Below are positions 1-13,020 of a stretch of DNA of 64,000 nt, in pieces. The stretch lies in assembly GCF_947623445.1 (NCBI RefSeq), contig NC_135247.1:14634501-14698500 (forward strand). Direction: 5' to 3'. The position numbers and the translations under genes were made by a program. The notes beneath the pieces were generated by a model. It did no database searches and was not told the DNA's origin. It saw only the letters and a list, made by a program, of their open reading frames with translations. How positions within the stretch are numbered: position 1 is the first letter of the stretch; every line of letters begins with the position of its first letter. This DNA is from Clavelina lepadiformis (taxonomy: Eukaryota > Chordata > Ascidiacea > Aplousobranchia > Clavelinidae).

Positions 1-62
1 AACGCTCTCAGTTTACCAAGCTATCAATCAATGGCGCATGGGATTGTCAATTAAAAATTAAC

Positions 63-1412
63 CTGCACTACATTGGCGGGTAATACCGCGGGGGATATCG
101 TCACAAAGACACACCAACGTTTATAGCGCGTTAACATCATTTGTGACGTAATGGCGCAATAAATCGACGACATATGAGTTGTACCTTTGTTCGCATCAAA
201 CGTTGAATTTCCGTCAGGTGGCGTCATTGTGCCAGCCCGAATCGAAGTATCTGGTACCAATTTGACGACAATCTCAAAAGTCTCATTTGATTTTGCAACC
301 GATTCATCGGACGGGCGGCTGTAGGTAACATTATTGACGGCGGTGGCTTGGGTGGAGGTGAATGTTGTGTTCTTGGAAGGTTTCGTGTCGTATGTAGTGT
401 CCATGGGCTTGTTCACAGTTGTGTTTTGTATAGTTGGTCTTGGATCTTTTGTAGAAACGTGATGTGGTTAAGCAAACTACAAGCTATCTATCTATAGATG
501 ACCAAAGTAGAATCTTATAGACTTCTACAATTCCAGTTCCAACGTGAAACCATTCAAGGATAACGCAGCATACAGTAGCCCGAGGTTGGAATGCGGCACT
601 TGTCTTTATTAAATCGATCACCCCTAACCAAAGCGTTCTATAAATAATTATCCAACATACAAGAAAAGTATGACACGATGTTATGGTTCAGTTGTTAAGG
701 CTACTTCAAGCGCATATTGCTTTGTGTCGAATTTGCGTTCTCGTCTAGTTGAGCAGTATTATGCAACGGCACATGTTGCGTTATAAGATAAAAGTTTTCT
801 GTAAAGATCTTATAAGTACCAGTTCTCTAAATATACGCAAAGTCAGTCTCTTTTTGCATATGTTTATCAACGAATGGCGGGTTAATGAAAAAACTGACGC
901 GATTACATTCTTCATACGATATCAGGCATAACGTAAAATAAAACAACGTAAGAAACTTTATTACATTCCTCTCTCGCCAAATTACGCGAAAAAAGGCATC
1001 AGGTTGGTTTAATGCTGCTGCAAGAATTATGTAATACAAAAACGTTTGGAATTTTGTGAAAACTGGAAGCTGGTAAAATGGCATGCAGTTCACATTACGT
1101 AATCGATAGTACGTTGCTATGCACCACGATCATGTCTGCATAATGTCGCTTGATCAGCAACTGCCCTAGTCGCTGCTATTAACATCGGCCTAAGTTGGAC
1201 AATTTAGGTTCGAATTCAAAGGTACAGTATATTAAACATTCTACTTTGGTTATCCCTACAACTATATAGAATATACATTTAACATAAACAAAGCTGACGG
1301 GACTAGTATGAAATGGCACTACTGTGATTTTCAGCTCACCTTGTTCATCTAAATTATATGTTGTGTCTACTGGAGTTCCTTTGTTATAACTATCAGAAGA
1401 TTGTGACACCAT
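63..1412 (-). CDS. Unassigned Thr/Asn-rich protein, 5' part of a gene leaving the window
   Basis: I do not recognise this gene. Two exons fit together: 1412-1340, starting with ATG and ending at an AAG|GTGAGC donor (phase 1), and 445-63, starting after an AAAAG acceptor and ending at a CAG|GTTAAT donor (phase 0). Joined they give about 152 residues, and the frame should continue left of base 1. The protein is hydrophilic and rich in Thr, Ser and Asn, with several N-x-S/T sites and two similar stretches (VDTTYN in exon 1, MDTTYD in exon 2). This is compatible with a glycosylated extracellular region. A short hydrophobic run (CVFVTISPAVLPANVV) sits at the end of exon 2. No signal peptide is visible at the chosen start, so an upstream exon may be missing. 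The splice sites and phase support a gene; the function is unknown. Confidence 0.4.
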
Positions 1413-1530
1413 GCGGCCATGAAACGGTGTTGAGGCAACGATATTACCTAGATTAGCGTTGCAATCATTTCAATCTGTCATTAACTAATAATAAAGCTCT
1501 TTTTATGAACAATAGGAAAATATGAGTAAG

Positions 1531-4493
1531 TTATTCACCGCAACTGATTGGCGAAGCAGAGGTAGAAGAAATAGAAAAAGGGCGTTGCCTTGGACCACTA
1601 CCAGCTGGAGATTCAAATGGAGATGATATCTGCCCACACAGAAATTATGACAAATGTTTTCCTTGCTATACCTTCTTGTAGTTGTCATATTTCAGGCAAG
1701 AAAACCAGAGTTCAAAAACAGACGTGGTATTGCTGAATTGTAATTCTTTTATTTCATAATCTACGAACCTGAGGGGTGTTTCTACCAGGTGTTTTGGCAA
1801 GATGGGGAGCCATTTCAGCAGCAAGAGGGATAGGCGACGCAGGAATAACTTCTTTTGCAAGGCAACACATTGGCTGACAAGGAGATGGCACACGGGCAAG
1901 ATGTTCAGATTTCTGTTAAAACAAACAACTAACTGAAACTAACTTAACACTAACAAGTCGGCATCTTCTAACATCTACATTATTTATATTGAACCAAACG
2001 TCGCAAGTTATTGCTTCAATTTAACAAAGTAAATAACGTCTTGGATTTGAACTCTCATTAAAATAAATGTATATATACTCCTAATTTAAAAAAAACGCCT
2101 TGCCATGCTATGTTTGAATTATTAATGATTGGAGTGTCATGATAAGCACTTGAGGTTTACACGTAAGAGTTTTTGATCAATATTTGCCTCCACCCACAGT
2201 GCTCAAAGTCATACAGCATAAAAATAAATAATAGTTTCATACAAAAATAGTTATAAATAGTATAAAAATATAAATAGCATAAGAATAGTTTTCACAAAGT
2301 GGGGTTACAAAGTAAAAATTGAAATTGTGTACTAAAATCTTTTAAAGCACCAACTAGAATTACAACAGTGTAGGATAAAGCACAGAACATAATTAAATAT
2401 ATTCTAAAGAAACAAACCAATAGTTTAGTGTTAATAGCAAACTCAGAATAACGTTAGCAAGCACATATATAAAAAAAAAATAATATTAATCAATTTTTCT
2501 TTATCTTACAGATGTGAAAAGTATGTCTTCATCGAGCGCATCAAGATCAACCACAGGCAGAGAGTCACTTTCTTCCTGAGTGTCCTTCATTTCAAGTTTC
2601 TCTTTTTCATCAAACACTTCATAATGCAAAAATATATACTTAGAAAAACTTGGTATTTAACTTCAGCAAGACCACCGTGCGCAATGGAAAAAATTACACG
2701 AAACAATGTTCTATTACACTCTTCGCTATTCCACCACAATGCAAGCTGACTGTACTGATTAACTTTTGTATATACCATTACAAATTATGTAAGAATACCT
2801 ACCTAAATTGATCAAAGAATTGGAAAACGAACAATTGCGTTGACCTGAGATCTGAAAATTATTGCTTTAGTTTGTGGTAGACTTAAGTGTTATATGCATG
2901 CATAATAAATACAATTTAGTTATTAAAATTTTTAAACATTACATGGAAATTTTCAAATTACTGTAGGAAAAAATTAATCATTTGAATTGTTTCATTTGTT
3001 ACAGTCTCGAAGTAATAAAGGATCAAACTTTTGAGAAACAAGCCAATGAACAGTAGATACTTAGCTTTATTTATGTATTATAGTGTGACACAAGCGTACT
3101 TGCTTATTTGATGAAACTGGAACAGCAGTGTTTATGGCTAAGTCAGAATCTGAAACTTCACATTGTTCTAGGAATGCGTTAACAATGTCAGCTTTGCTTG
3201 AACATATTGGAGGTTTAATTTCATCAGCAAATGGAGATGGCATTTGGAACTTTTCACAAGTTTCTTTCTTTTCAAACACTAAATCAAAGCAGAGGTAACA
3301 ATTACCATTGTGTATCAAACAATAGCTCAAATGTTAATCAATGAACTGTGTTTTCAGGTCAAATATAGAGAATATCTATATACAAACAATATTTTCAAAC
3401 GCTTCTAACCTATAACGGAACAATATTAAATATGCAAAACATGCTATTCTGAGTTGATATATGAACTAACGAGATATTTTGTTTCTATTAATACTAACTT
3501 AACAACAACATAAAGAATTTTAGAAGGTTTTCAGTTAAAACTAATTTTATTTCTTATACAAGCAACAGTAAAGTAAACGCACTTTATGACAAAGTAGGCA
3601 ATGATTTAAACCAGAGGCGTGCAATTATTTAGTGCAATGGGCAACGCACAAGTGCAATGATGCTGAGGACCAGACAACAGTTAAAAGTATTTAAAAGCAA
3701 CGGCCTACTTGATGAAGTCTGTGTGGGAGGCAAGCTGTATGTTGTACACCTCTGATTTAAATCTATGTGCATATAAATATAAGCCATAAACCTAATATAC
3801 AGTAATAAGCTAATAACATTATACAGTATTAATTAAGTGTTTCACTATTAATTCATGAGCAGAAAACCATATATGATTTGATATATATGTTCAGAGATTT
3901 TAAATCATTAGTTCATTACCAACAAAATTAGACAAACTTTGCAATCCTAGTGTCAGGGCATTGCAACCAGAAAAAATCTTTAAAATTAAGTTAATAGCCT
4001 AATTATCTTTCTTTCGCATAAAAAGCTTAATGAGCAAAGATAATGAACATACTGAAAATTTTAACACTCAATTGCATCATCAAAGGACCAAAAATAACAA
4101 GACGATGCAATGGAAATATTGCACAAGAAAGATCAACTTAGAAAGCATTACAAGCAAAATACTGTCCATAACACATTACAGATTCTGTCTCACTAGTGCA
4201 TACTAGCAAGAAATAAAATTTAAAATATTCTCCAAAATTAACTAGAACTTGGAAATGAGAAGCATCAAATTACGGTGGTAATCTTATAAGCAAACTACTG
4301 GTACAGTATGCAAAGCACATAGGAAATTAACATGATAGCAGTATGGTGATATTGTTTTCACATACAACCCAAACAACTTGAAAATGCTAATAGACTCCCA
4401 TGCCACAGCTCCAATTTTAATTAACACAATATACATACCATTAGTTTCTTGGCCTTCTTGTAATGCTGTTGGTGCGGCAGTAGAACGTTCCAT
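1531..4493 (-). CDS. Unassigned Ser/Pro-rich, acidic protein, about 201 aa, five coding exons
   Basis: I do not recognise this gene. Coding exons on the minus strand are 4493-4439 (exon begins at 4532), 3278-3100, 2638-2510, 1912-1769 and 1629-1531. Phases match at each junction and the sum is 606 bases, giving 201 residues plus stop. The start is the first ATG in the second transcript exon (MERSTAAPTALQ); the same frame stays open upstream to its acceptor, so an earlier start is possible. The middle is acidic (VVDLDALDEDILF) and the C-terminal third is Pro/Ser-rich, ending in SSTSASPISCGE. There is no membrane segment and no catalytic motif. The composition suggests a disordered nuclear or cytoskeletal adaptor, but that is inference. 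A small hAT-like element lies in the intron between 3278 and 4439. Confidence 0.5.
3612..3754. mobile_element. Short hAT-type MITE
   Basis: A 143-bp element begins CAGAGGCGTGCAA and ends TTGTACACCTCTG, an imperfect inverted pair. It is flanked by ATTTAAAC and ATTTAAAT, an 8-bp target duplication with one mismatch as expected for hAT elements. It has no coding capacity and sits in an intron of the unassigned minus-strand gene at 1531-4493. Confidence 0.6.
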
Positions 4494-4539
4494 TGTCTGA
4501 TTGCGAGGTAGCCAAATATCTAAAACTTCAACCTGTACA

Positions 4540-5782
4540 AAACATAGCAATTAGAAGGTCAAGCTTAGCATAGAAGTGGAAGTGTTATTTGTGCACACTG
4601 CATAACCATGTAAGTGTACTGTACTACTATATGGCTAATCTAATTGTGACGTCACTAACTCACTTTCAAAAGATAGCACGGATGTACAATTGTACACCTC
4701 GAAGACAGATCGGTAGACCACAAATTTATACACATACAGCAAAAAAAGCTAACAGTTTTTGATAATTATATTAAAGCAAACAACTTCAGACAATTTGCAA
4801 CAACCTATCGTTTAGTTGAAAGCGGTAGCTTGAGAATTACGGGTATAACTTAAAGAATCACGACGTACCTTAGTTAGGTGACTTCTTGTGGTCTTGCGCG
4901 CCAAATTACAAAATTAGGCCAAGCAACAGCGAAACCAACAATAGGCCAAAAGGACAAAACTAGGAGTTGATTATTGCACCATTCAGGGTTTTGTTGTTAG
5001 CATCAATCTTTACACCGAAATAGTAGGCTAGGCTGTCATTGCTAACAACCAAATATTGAGAGGCAGCTTCAGTGACTTTTAAACATTCAAACCAATATTT
5101 ACCTTCTATCAGCATTCAGCAAAGTATGAGTTGACCTCGTAACCTTATGATGACCGCAAAACTGACTCTTGGGCGACACAAGCGATGTCAGACCAAAGCG
5201 AAACAATTTACAATCGTTAACACAAAAGTCGTCTTTAGCAATAACATTAACAATGAACACCGACATAGTATTTCAATCCATGAATAGCTATTTCACCGTA
5301 ATGTAGTCTATAGCTGTAGCCTATAGTAATAATAATTATAGCAGTGTTTAGGCTAATTCTCTTCCTTTAATATTAGGAAATGGTCATCTTGTTTGAATTT
5401 TACCACGTGATCAAACAATGTGTTGTTGATAAGCAAAGCTAGCACACTGAGTAGCGTTGGTTTGAAAATAATGAACGGATATTTTAACAAAAAAAGCCCT
5501 GTTAAGTGAGTTAATAGATCAATAGAACGCTTACATCATTGTGGCAACCTTTCAAGTTTAAAGTTAATTACTATTAGGCCAAACGTGGGCAAACTGCGGC
5601 TCGCCGACATGTTTTTTGTGGCTCGTCTAGCTAAATAGTAATATCCATTATTGTTCATGCTTTGTTTAGCACTTTAGCGTATTTGTATTGACACTACTGA
5701 TTTTGGGTTCGCTGGTGTTTGCGGTTTTCCGTTAGTAACTTTCATTGAACAAGTTTGCTAAACCCTGTACTAAGCTATAGAG
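4540..5782. other. Upstream region of the unassigned minus-strand gene, with possible 5' exons
   Basis: Two minus-strand stretches look transcribed. One ends at a strong donor, ACTAAG|GTACGT, near 4869; spliced to the exon at 4532 it would be mostly 5' untranslated sequence. The other, 5266-5103, is open from an ATG for 54 codons and ends at AG|GTAAAT, but its phase (2) does not match the next exon (phase 0). It could be an upstream reading frame, belong to a different transcript, or need an exon I did not find. Nothing else stands out here. Confidence 0.3.
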
Positions 5783-6070
5783 CTGTGGTTCTCAAACTTT
5801 TTTAAAAGAAAGTACGCGATGGTCTCCTAGCAATTTTTTAAACGCCTCACGGTCCCTTAAAAAATCAACACAAAACAACACGTTGGTTATGCGTTGGTAC
5901 CTGCTTCTTTGCAACCAGTTTGGTTCCGTTTTGGACAACGCAACCCTAATATCGTGAATCACATTCAACCGGTTTCGAGCTTTTGGCTTGATGGCAAGTA
6001 GTGCCTTTTTTTGGAAGGTACTTCGCGGTCCCAGAAAATTGTCTCGCGGACCCCAGTTTGAGAACCACTG
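5783..6070. mobile_element. hAT-type MITE, 288 bp
   Basis: The element starts CTGTGGTTCTCAAACT and ends AGTTTGAGAACCACTG, the inverted termini typical of many hAT elements. It is bounded by a perfect 8-bp direct repeat, CTATAGAG, at 5775-5782 and 6071-6078. The interior contains an imperfect palindrome around GCGGTCCC/GCGGACCC and has no convincing coding region. Confidence 0.8.
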
Positions 6071-7058
6071 CTATAGAGTATCGACTATAGTAAAACACAA
6101 CGACGTTTTAAATAGTTTGGTGCAAATAAATAAGGTCAGGTCTTATGGTGCACAACCATCTTCTTATGCGCTTACGTCAAAGAAAAATGACATCTCAAAA
6201 TTATATTCAGATTTCGTCATCAAACAGTCCCCATAGATACAGTATTAATAATATGGGTCTAGTGTGGAAGTGCACATAACCACGTCAAACGTCATTTATT
6301 ATTATACTAGAATCCCACATCACAAATTATGACAGCATTTGGTATCACACTTCTGCACTAGACCTGATAATTTTATATTTGGAAACGGATAACAGCTTTT
6401 ACATGCTTGTAAACTGACAAACACACGTTTTTATATCAAAACAGAATAATACCATGGCCAGAAAAAGTTCAAAATGATCTGAATAATTCCATAAAAGCAA
6501 TAAATTTTATTAACTTTTTCATGTTTAACCAAATAACTCATGCATATACTATTATATTAAAGTCAACTGTATGGCTTTGAACTTACTTGACCAGCATCAG
6601 AAAAAGTTACTTGGTTTCAACTCTGGCTGGCTGTTTAAAATCATTAACTTTATTAGAGCCTTTATTGTCAATCCCAGTCACCAGATGATGTATGTATACT
6701 TTACTATTACGGTTACATACTGTTATAATGACAACACAAATAAAGTAAAACTTGTCTCGTTTTATACTTGTCTTTTTATGCGGGATTGCAAAAGTATGGT
6801 ATTTAAAAAGTTGTACATTTAGTAACTTTATACTCCATAAAAGGACCAGTGTAAGGTCCGAAACATGTTTGTGATTAAGAAAATATGAAGTTCTCTGCAC
6901 TTAACGTAATTCTTGCAAAAATTTGGTATACTGTATTTTAAAAAAGATATTTTGTATTTTCCAGTTTTGTAGTTTAAAACAAGGCTGTTGCATTGCACTA
7001 TATTGCCGTTAATTTTTTATCTGGCAATGATACGGATTGCTGCTTTAAGAAGATTCTC
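6071..7058. other. Gap between MITE and DCAF17, no gene seen
   Basis: This AT-rich stretch precedes the DCAF17 start codon. It contains a segment near 6478-6525 (AATTCCATAAAAGCAAT and flanks) that recurs at 56340-56385, so part of it is a dispersed repeat. I see no conserved coding signal; the 5' end and promoter of DCAF17 must lie here but cannot be placed by eye. Confidence 0.4.
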
Positions 7059-10000
7059 ATGCAGAACCATCCCAAATACAAATGTATACATATCAGCAAG
7101 ATTCTTCGCAATCGAGAATACGGATTGGCATCAAATGCATTCCAAAACAGATCTTTAAAATTACCAGACAATTCTCACACAGACTTGGAAGTGCTTCGAT
7201 CACTCTTCTGTGATAAATATGCTTACTTAGAGGTGAGAATAGAGGATTTTTACAACAAAATGGATTGAGCTAACCCAGTTTCAAATTTTTGTTTAAATTT
7301 GCTTTTTTGAAGTAAGTTGTTAAAACAGTTTCAGCCGTAATTCCTGTAGTTGAACAAATCTTTATCAGCAACTTGTTTTAGTTCATTGCATTTGCATAAA
7401 AGATCTGCTAAAAATTTTTCTCAAGATTAGATGAAATACAATTTTAGAGTTGTATACATATTATGGTTTTCTAGTTTTTTTTACCATCATAAACAGACTA
7501 TTGCTTGTCGAAAAATTCAAAGAGCTAAAGCACCAGCATTTTGCCATGGTCGTTTATTTACGGAAAACTATCAAACTTGGTTTAACCTTTTTACTGGTCC
7601 ATCATCTGGTCCTTTGCTTATGACATCTAACGTATTTGCTGGAAACTGTTGTAAGTAACCCATATGCTTAAAAAATGCAATTTGTTAAGGTATTAATCTC
7701 ATTGTGCAGTTATTTTTCTAGTCAAATTAGTGTTATCCAACACATGACATAAATGAAAAATAAACTTTTAGTGTTATTAATGTTATTTTTTTCTTCTAGG
7801 CTCAACTCAGCATGATGCTTCTCGAAGTGATAACTCCATTCCAAGGGTGAAAGTTGTTGATGTTGCTTGCATTATTCCCCCATTTTCCAGTAAGCCCCCA
7901 AGTTCTCACGCATGGCGGGGACCTCGGCTATTAATGCTTACGAAACTAGGCTGGCTTTATCAGGCAGACTTGGATACTTGCAAGATTCTGAACAAGATAT
8001 TTATTCCTACCAAAGAGTATACAACAAGCATTTTCAAAGCAACCGACACTACATTCATCCACAGTGACATTTTAGGTGTGGTGCCAAAAATGTTGTTTTA
8101 ACATTTATGTACTACATATGTAGTGATGTCATTTCTCGGGTCTCATTTTTCCAGTTACTTGACTTGATTTGAGTCAAATGTCCAAAATGACTCGACTTTA
8201 CTTGCTTCGCATTATGACAGTTGCTATTTCAAAAAAATAGAGCTTGAGCTTACATAATTAAAACAAATATTTTCATATTTGTTTTAAAACACATTTCTAT
8301 GAAAAAAGTAACAATCAGAGACATCAGACTTAATGTAAGACTGCCACGTCGTATGATAATCAACATACCACAAGGCACAGCACAGTGTGACATCAGCGAA
8401 CTTTCAAAGTTGAAAGCATTGGATTAAGTTCGAAAAAATTGCTTGGTTACAACAACCTTGTGCATATATGACATTGTAGTTTGCGGAAAAACATGGCCAT
8501 AAAATCATGCCTTTTTTATGAATTGTAAGATGCCATTCGTTTGCTAATTGGTGATTATTGTAAAACCAAGTGGCTTGGCAACATATTTTATTATCGTAAA
8601 TCACAAGCAGGTTTTGCAGATCTCTAGAGCTCTATAAAGAGCCGCCAAAGGTTACGTAAAATGCATACTAACATTGAGATAATCATGTACAAGTAAACAT
8701 TGCAACTACCTAAATACCTAGCTTTACGTGATATGTATTACATCTTTTGTTGTTGTATTACGTTGCTTTATAGCAGACAGTTATTAATAACTAGAGTTTA
8801 TTTTGTAGATCATGTTCATGTTGGGGAACCACCACATTCCTACCAGTACATCACCATAAACAGGTATGTAACTGACTATCCAGGCATAAGGTATTTATGT
8901 CAATGAATAATTAATGCATCAAATTTTATTTGGCTAATTTTTTTGTATATAGTATTACAGATTTACAGTACTGATTTCAGTTCCTAAATTGATGATGCAC
9001 ATTTCAGAGAAAGTGAAAGTGTTGTTATTAAATCTTCACGACGTTACTGTCAACAATGTGGATCATCTATGGTTGCATTTTGCATCCTATCCATATATCC
9101 ACTGCAAGTTGAAAACCATTTTCTTGTTTCCGTTCCGACCCAAACAAATAATCCTGCCGTATCAGCTGACGTGGTGAATGACTTGTTTATTGTCACAGTC
9201 ACCAGAGCTTCAAAGATTAGTTTCTATAGCTTAAAGGATGTTATGAATGAACATCACCACAAGAGGTACTTCCCCTTGAATGAGCAAGTAAGACCAAGCT
9301 ATATCATTGTAGAGCCCTATCTTTGTTGATTAATTTTTTATGGGCTGCTTGACCCAATAACTTTCAATTTTATGCCTTAGCAAAATTTACAAAACAGATT
9401 TACAAATTTTTATTTGTTTTATGATTTGTGTCTGTTAGGTCAAGGTACTAACACCCTGTGGCTTAAGGAAATGGAGATTGGCTTGTGTTGGTGACGAGAG
9501 CGTTGGTATTCCGTATACCACGCGAAAAATTGAACTAAAAACAACTGTAACATTCAAAAATGCTCCCTGTTTGTTTAAAACAGCTGCAATGAAGCATTCT
9601 CTTCAAATAGGGGGTGTCCCTTACCATTATCTGGTATCTGCCAATAAAACCGGTACATCATGGTCTTTAAAGCACCTGCTTCAAGACACAGAAGCTTCAA
9701 CAGGAAAGATACAGGTTTGTGTGGATTATTACCATTTGAAAATGCAAACCATGCTCTTGATTGTTCTGGTTTTTAGTGATCCAGGATGCCATGTGTGTGA
9801 GTCAGTGTTAGTAGTTAACAAAACATGAGTATGTACAGTAATTGGTGCCCACAAAAAAATTTATATGTGAGGCAAAGGTCATAATTTTTTGCTGTTTTAT
9901 CACTAATCAAAGTTAAATGTTTAATTGTCAAAAAAGCTGAGCTAAACATTATGAGCTAATTTAAATCTAATCTTTCACAACATTATTTCAAGACCAGTAC

Positions 10001-11548
10001 GTGGGTAAGATTCGTTTTTGCCTTCTAAATCATAAAAAAATTGAGCAAGCGTGAAGCGTCATCCCGTACTGATGCCCATGTGTTTCGTATAGGCTACAAG
10101 AAGTGGACACGTTTTATGTCAATAACAAAACAGTTTGGTTACTACAAAAAGTTCCTTAAATTGCCTTGAATTTTCCATCAAATAAGTTCATGTGTTTTTT
10201 TCGATACTTGACTCTCAAAGCTGTTGGTTTTATTTTTCGATGGTTTTATTGCAATTTTTTGTTTATATTCCCATAGTGGAATTAAGTTGTTCATGTCAGT
10301 CTGTTTCTAGGTTCAAGAAAGATGGGATGGCTCTCACTGGCATGGAGTCCGATTTCACGGTGATGACACAGGGAGGTTTATAAGGCAAGATGTATCATCC
10401 CTGGATATGCTCACCATCCAACATCAACCAAATCAGGCTTCTGAGGAGGATAAGTCGTTATCGGCTCTGGATGAAAAAGATAAGGGTAAATAGGCTGCAA
10501 TTAGGTCACATTTTGTTCTTGTAAAATTTTTACATGTAAATAGCTCCATATTAGTTTGACCTCTACTTTGTAGTTGACCCTTGATTTCACGTTTACATGT
10601 AGCTGGTACAAGTTGTGTTATGTGCTGCCGAGTGGTTAAAAGTTTCACCATCAATGTAAAACCGGATTTTCCTTCCAAGTCTTCGGATGTTGAATGGCAA
10701 TATCCGTCTAATCCGGATAGGCCATGTCAGTTTTTTTTCACTTTACAGTAACAGCTGTTGATAATTAAAATTCTTTAATTTGTTGTGTGATCCTTTGTAT
10801 AGTTGTACACAAAAATAAAGACCGTTGCATTCGTAAGACAATAACTAACTACTTGCTTTTAACATACCAGCTCTCCCACCACACACCATAACTTCTTTTG
10901 GTCGTCCAAGTCGCAAGCCTGTGCGTTGGTTCTCATACAAGGCCAGTCTCCATAGTAGTGAAGAGTACGAAAGTTATTTGCTCGTTAGTGTTGAATATGA
11001 GCAAGAACTCAATCTTCTTGTGCTCGTCTATTACCGTCCAATTGACATAGCAAAGCCAGGATGGGGTTAGTTCAAATATAAATTTGAAATTTGTTTGAAA
11101 AAGATTTCGCTTACAGTTATCTCTTAAATGGTTATAGGAGCGTGACTGTCATAACATTTGATCGTGTCAAAAGTAAAAGGAGGTCTTTATCGTTTTAGTG
11201 AAGTTTATATGAACTATTAATTATATGCATCATTTCTTTAAGTCAGCACCATCAATAACTGTCTTCAATATAATAATTTATTATTTTATATATCAACCAA
11301 AACTTTTTATGTTAATATTGATAGCAAATGTCGAAGGACACTCGGAGTTAGTTGTCTCACTTTTTGACAATTATTTCGGTGGACTTCTCGGAACGTTCCT
11401 TCTGGATGAAGATGCCTCTCCGTCGGATCATGATTCCTTATCCCTTACAGTGGATCAGGACACTTTTGTCTACACCAGGCTTCGTGCGAACGACAATCGA
11501 TTGCTATATAAGATTATGCGTTTACATCGGAAATACGGAAACAGTTGA
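7059..11548 (+). CDS. DCAF17: DDB1- and CUL4-associated factor 17 homologue
   Basis: Nine exons are supported: 7059-7232, 7497-7650, 7800-8075, 8809-8863, 9008-9287, 9439-9714, 10311-10485, 10871-11065 and 11325-11548. They total 1809 bases, predicting 602 residues against about 520 in human DCAF17. Recognition rests on colinear similarity along the chain. Examples are LKLPDNSHTDLEVLRSLFC near the N-terminus, PRLLMLTKLGWLYQADLD in the WD-like region, the block SLQIGGVPYHYLVSANKT (human has QIGGHPWHYIVTPNK), and EYEQELNLLVLVYY near the C-terminus. DCAF17 is a predicted substrate receptor of the CUL4-DDB1 ubiquitin ligase and is nucleolar in mammals. The ATG at 7059 is the first in the open frame of exon 1. 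A possible AATAAA lies at 11943-11948. The N-terminal boundary is the least certain part. Confidence 0.88.
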
Positions 11549-12768
11549 AACAAGGTTTTGTGCATACCGCGTGCGGTATGTAAGCGTCTGGGATGGTTGT
11601 CTTCCCGATCATTCTGATGAAAAGTGTGGATGCAGAAATCGTTAGGAAGGAAAGTCGTGTGAATAGATGGTGAATTACACAAATCTGCCCATAGCTTCTT
11701 GTATTCGCTGTGGAATGTGAGCCAATCAGCTAAACTCTTCTCGCGCGTTTTATTACATTTTTTCCCAAGCGAAAACTGTTGTTCCAATCTATGTCGACTC
11801 CCGAGTGGAGTGAAGTCAGAATCTCGCACTAAAAACGCGTCAAACTCTGCAAAAAAACGTAGCTTATTTACGTGTGGCCACTGCGGCAAACCAAGAGCAG
11901 CGTGAAATGCTTTCATGGAAAATAGACTTCGACTTCACACGGAATAAAATAACATAATTTTTTCGTAGTGCTCGTAGTTTCACACAATCAGTTGCAGTCA
12001 AGATACAATCAACGAACAATGATGGCAATCTGACCCAGCTTGCATTTGCAGTAGAACGAGAACAGAGTCACACAGCGGCAAAATCAAGCAGCTTGTGGCG
12101 CAACGGGTGGCTAAGGTTTATGACAGCTGGGCGAAGTTGTTTTGCTTTACAAGCCGCTATAAAACGTCTTTTAATAAATCGAATTTCTACTTCAAAATTT
12201 TCCAAATTCCTCTCCAACAAAATGTAATTGACCCTGTGAGGTAGTGTGTTAGTATGTTGGCATATCACAGTTTACACGTCATGGTTTGGCTGAAAAAGAG
12301 CGAATTAGTTTTCTTTAAAGAAAATAGTAGGCTATAGCCAACCACCAGCCATACTGACAGAACAAGAAAAGCGATTTGGGAAAATATGTTGCATCACCAA
12401 CAGGACTTACGATTGGCTGGCATTATTTGGTGATTCCAAATCACCATTGAATAATTCCAATAAACCTTCCAAACAACTTATTCTGTCATTGCCGAATCTG
12501 CAACGTTTTGCCCACACAATGCGTATCTTTATCGCTGCACAAATATCACTTGATTACCATCGATAAAAAAAATAACGTTGGCACCAGTGTAAAGAAAAGG
12601 GATGATTCTTGTAAGACCTGGAACAAGCGTTGGATAATTTAGAAATGTAGCCCAAACTGTGAAATTTTTTGATTGATTTTGGACGTCAAACAGTATGGCA
12701 TCCGCATGAATCACTTCTCGTTTATGCTTCCCGAAGTGGCCTATGGACGAGAAAAATCGAGAATACAT
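11470..12768 (-). other. Coding-looking minus-strand segments, unassigned, possibly a decayed element
   Basis: Three minus-strand frames look better than chance. They are 12768-12529 (ATG, 79 residues, hydrophobic stretch IIPFLYTGANVIFF), about 12268-12068 (no ATG near the start, basic), and 11916-11470 (ATG, 148 residues, containing SLADWLTFHSEYKKLW). The last overlaps the end of DCAF17 antisense. I could not join them with consistent splice sites and recognise no domain. They might be exons of a small gene, a retired transposon, or fortuitous frames. A dispersed repeat lies just upstream in the same orientation. Confidence 0.2.
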
Positions 12769-12894
12769 CTGTTTTGTTGAGTAGGCCTACGCTGCTTTAC
12801 TTGAAAAGTGTTATCGCAGCAATATGTATTGAAAGCTTTTAAAGCCCCAGGAATCATCAAATGTTGCATCTTCTGGCAATCTCTGATAAAATCT

Positions 12895-13020
12895 AAACCC
12901 TTGGGCTTTGCCACTTTTCCTGCTCGTTAATTGTTCGTGAGCATGTGTTTTATTGTCCTATAACTACAACGGTTAGCATCGTAACTCTCGCTCCGCACAA
13001 ATAATTATAGCGAAAAATAA
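12895..13020 (-). repeat. Dispersed repeat, inverted relative to copies at 42.7 and 42.9 kb
   Basis: The reverse complement of this segment matches 42700-42835 over roughly 130 bases, including GATGCTAACCGTTGTAGTTA and AAAACACATGCTCACGAAC. A third partial copy lies at 42900-42977. No coding function is visible; it is probably part of a transposable element whose ends I could not define. Confidence 0.65.

Noticed and set aside
2510-3278. Possible mutually exclusive exons suggested by similar starts VFEKKE and VFDEKE
   Set aside because: A better acceptor upstream (TTTTTCTAAG before 2638) lets both exons be used in series with matching phase, so alternative use is not required.
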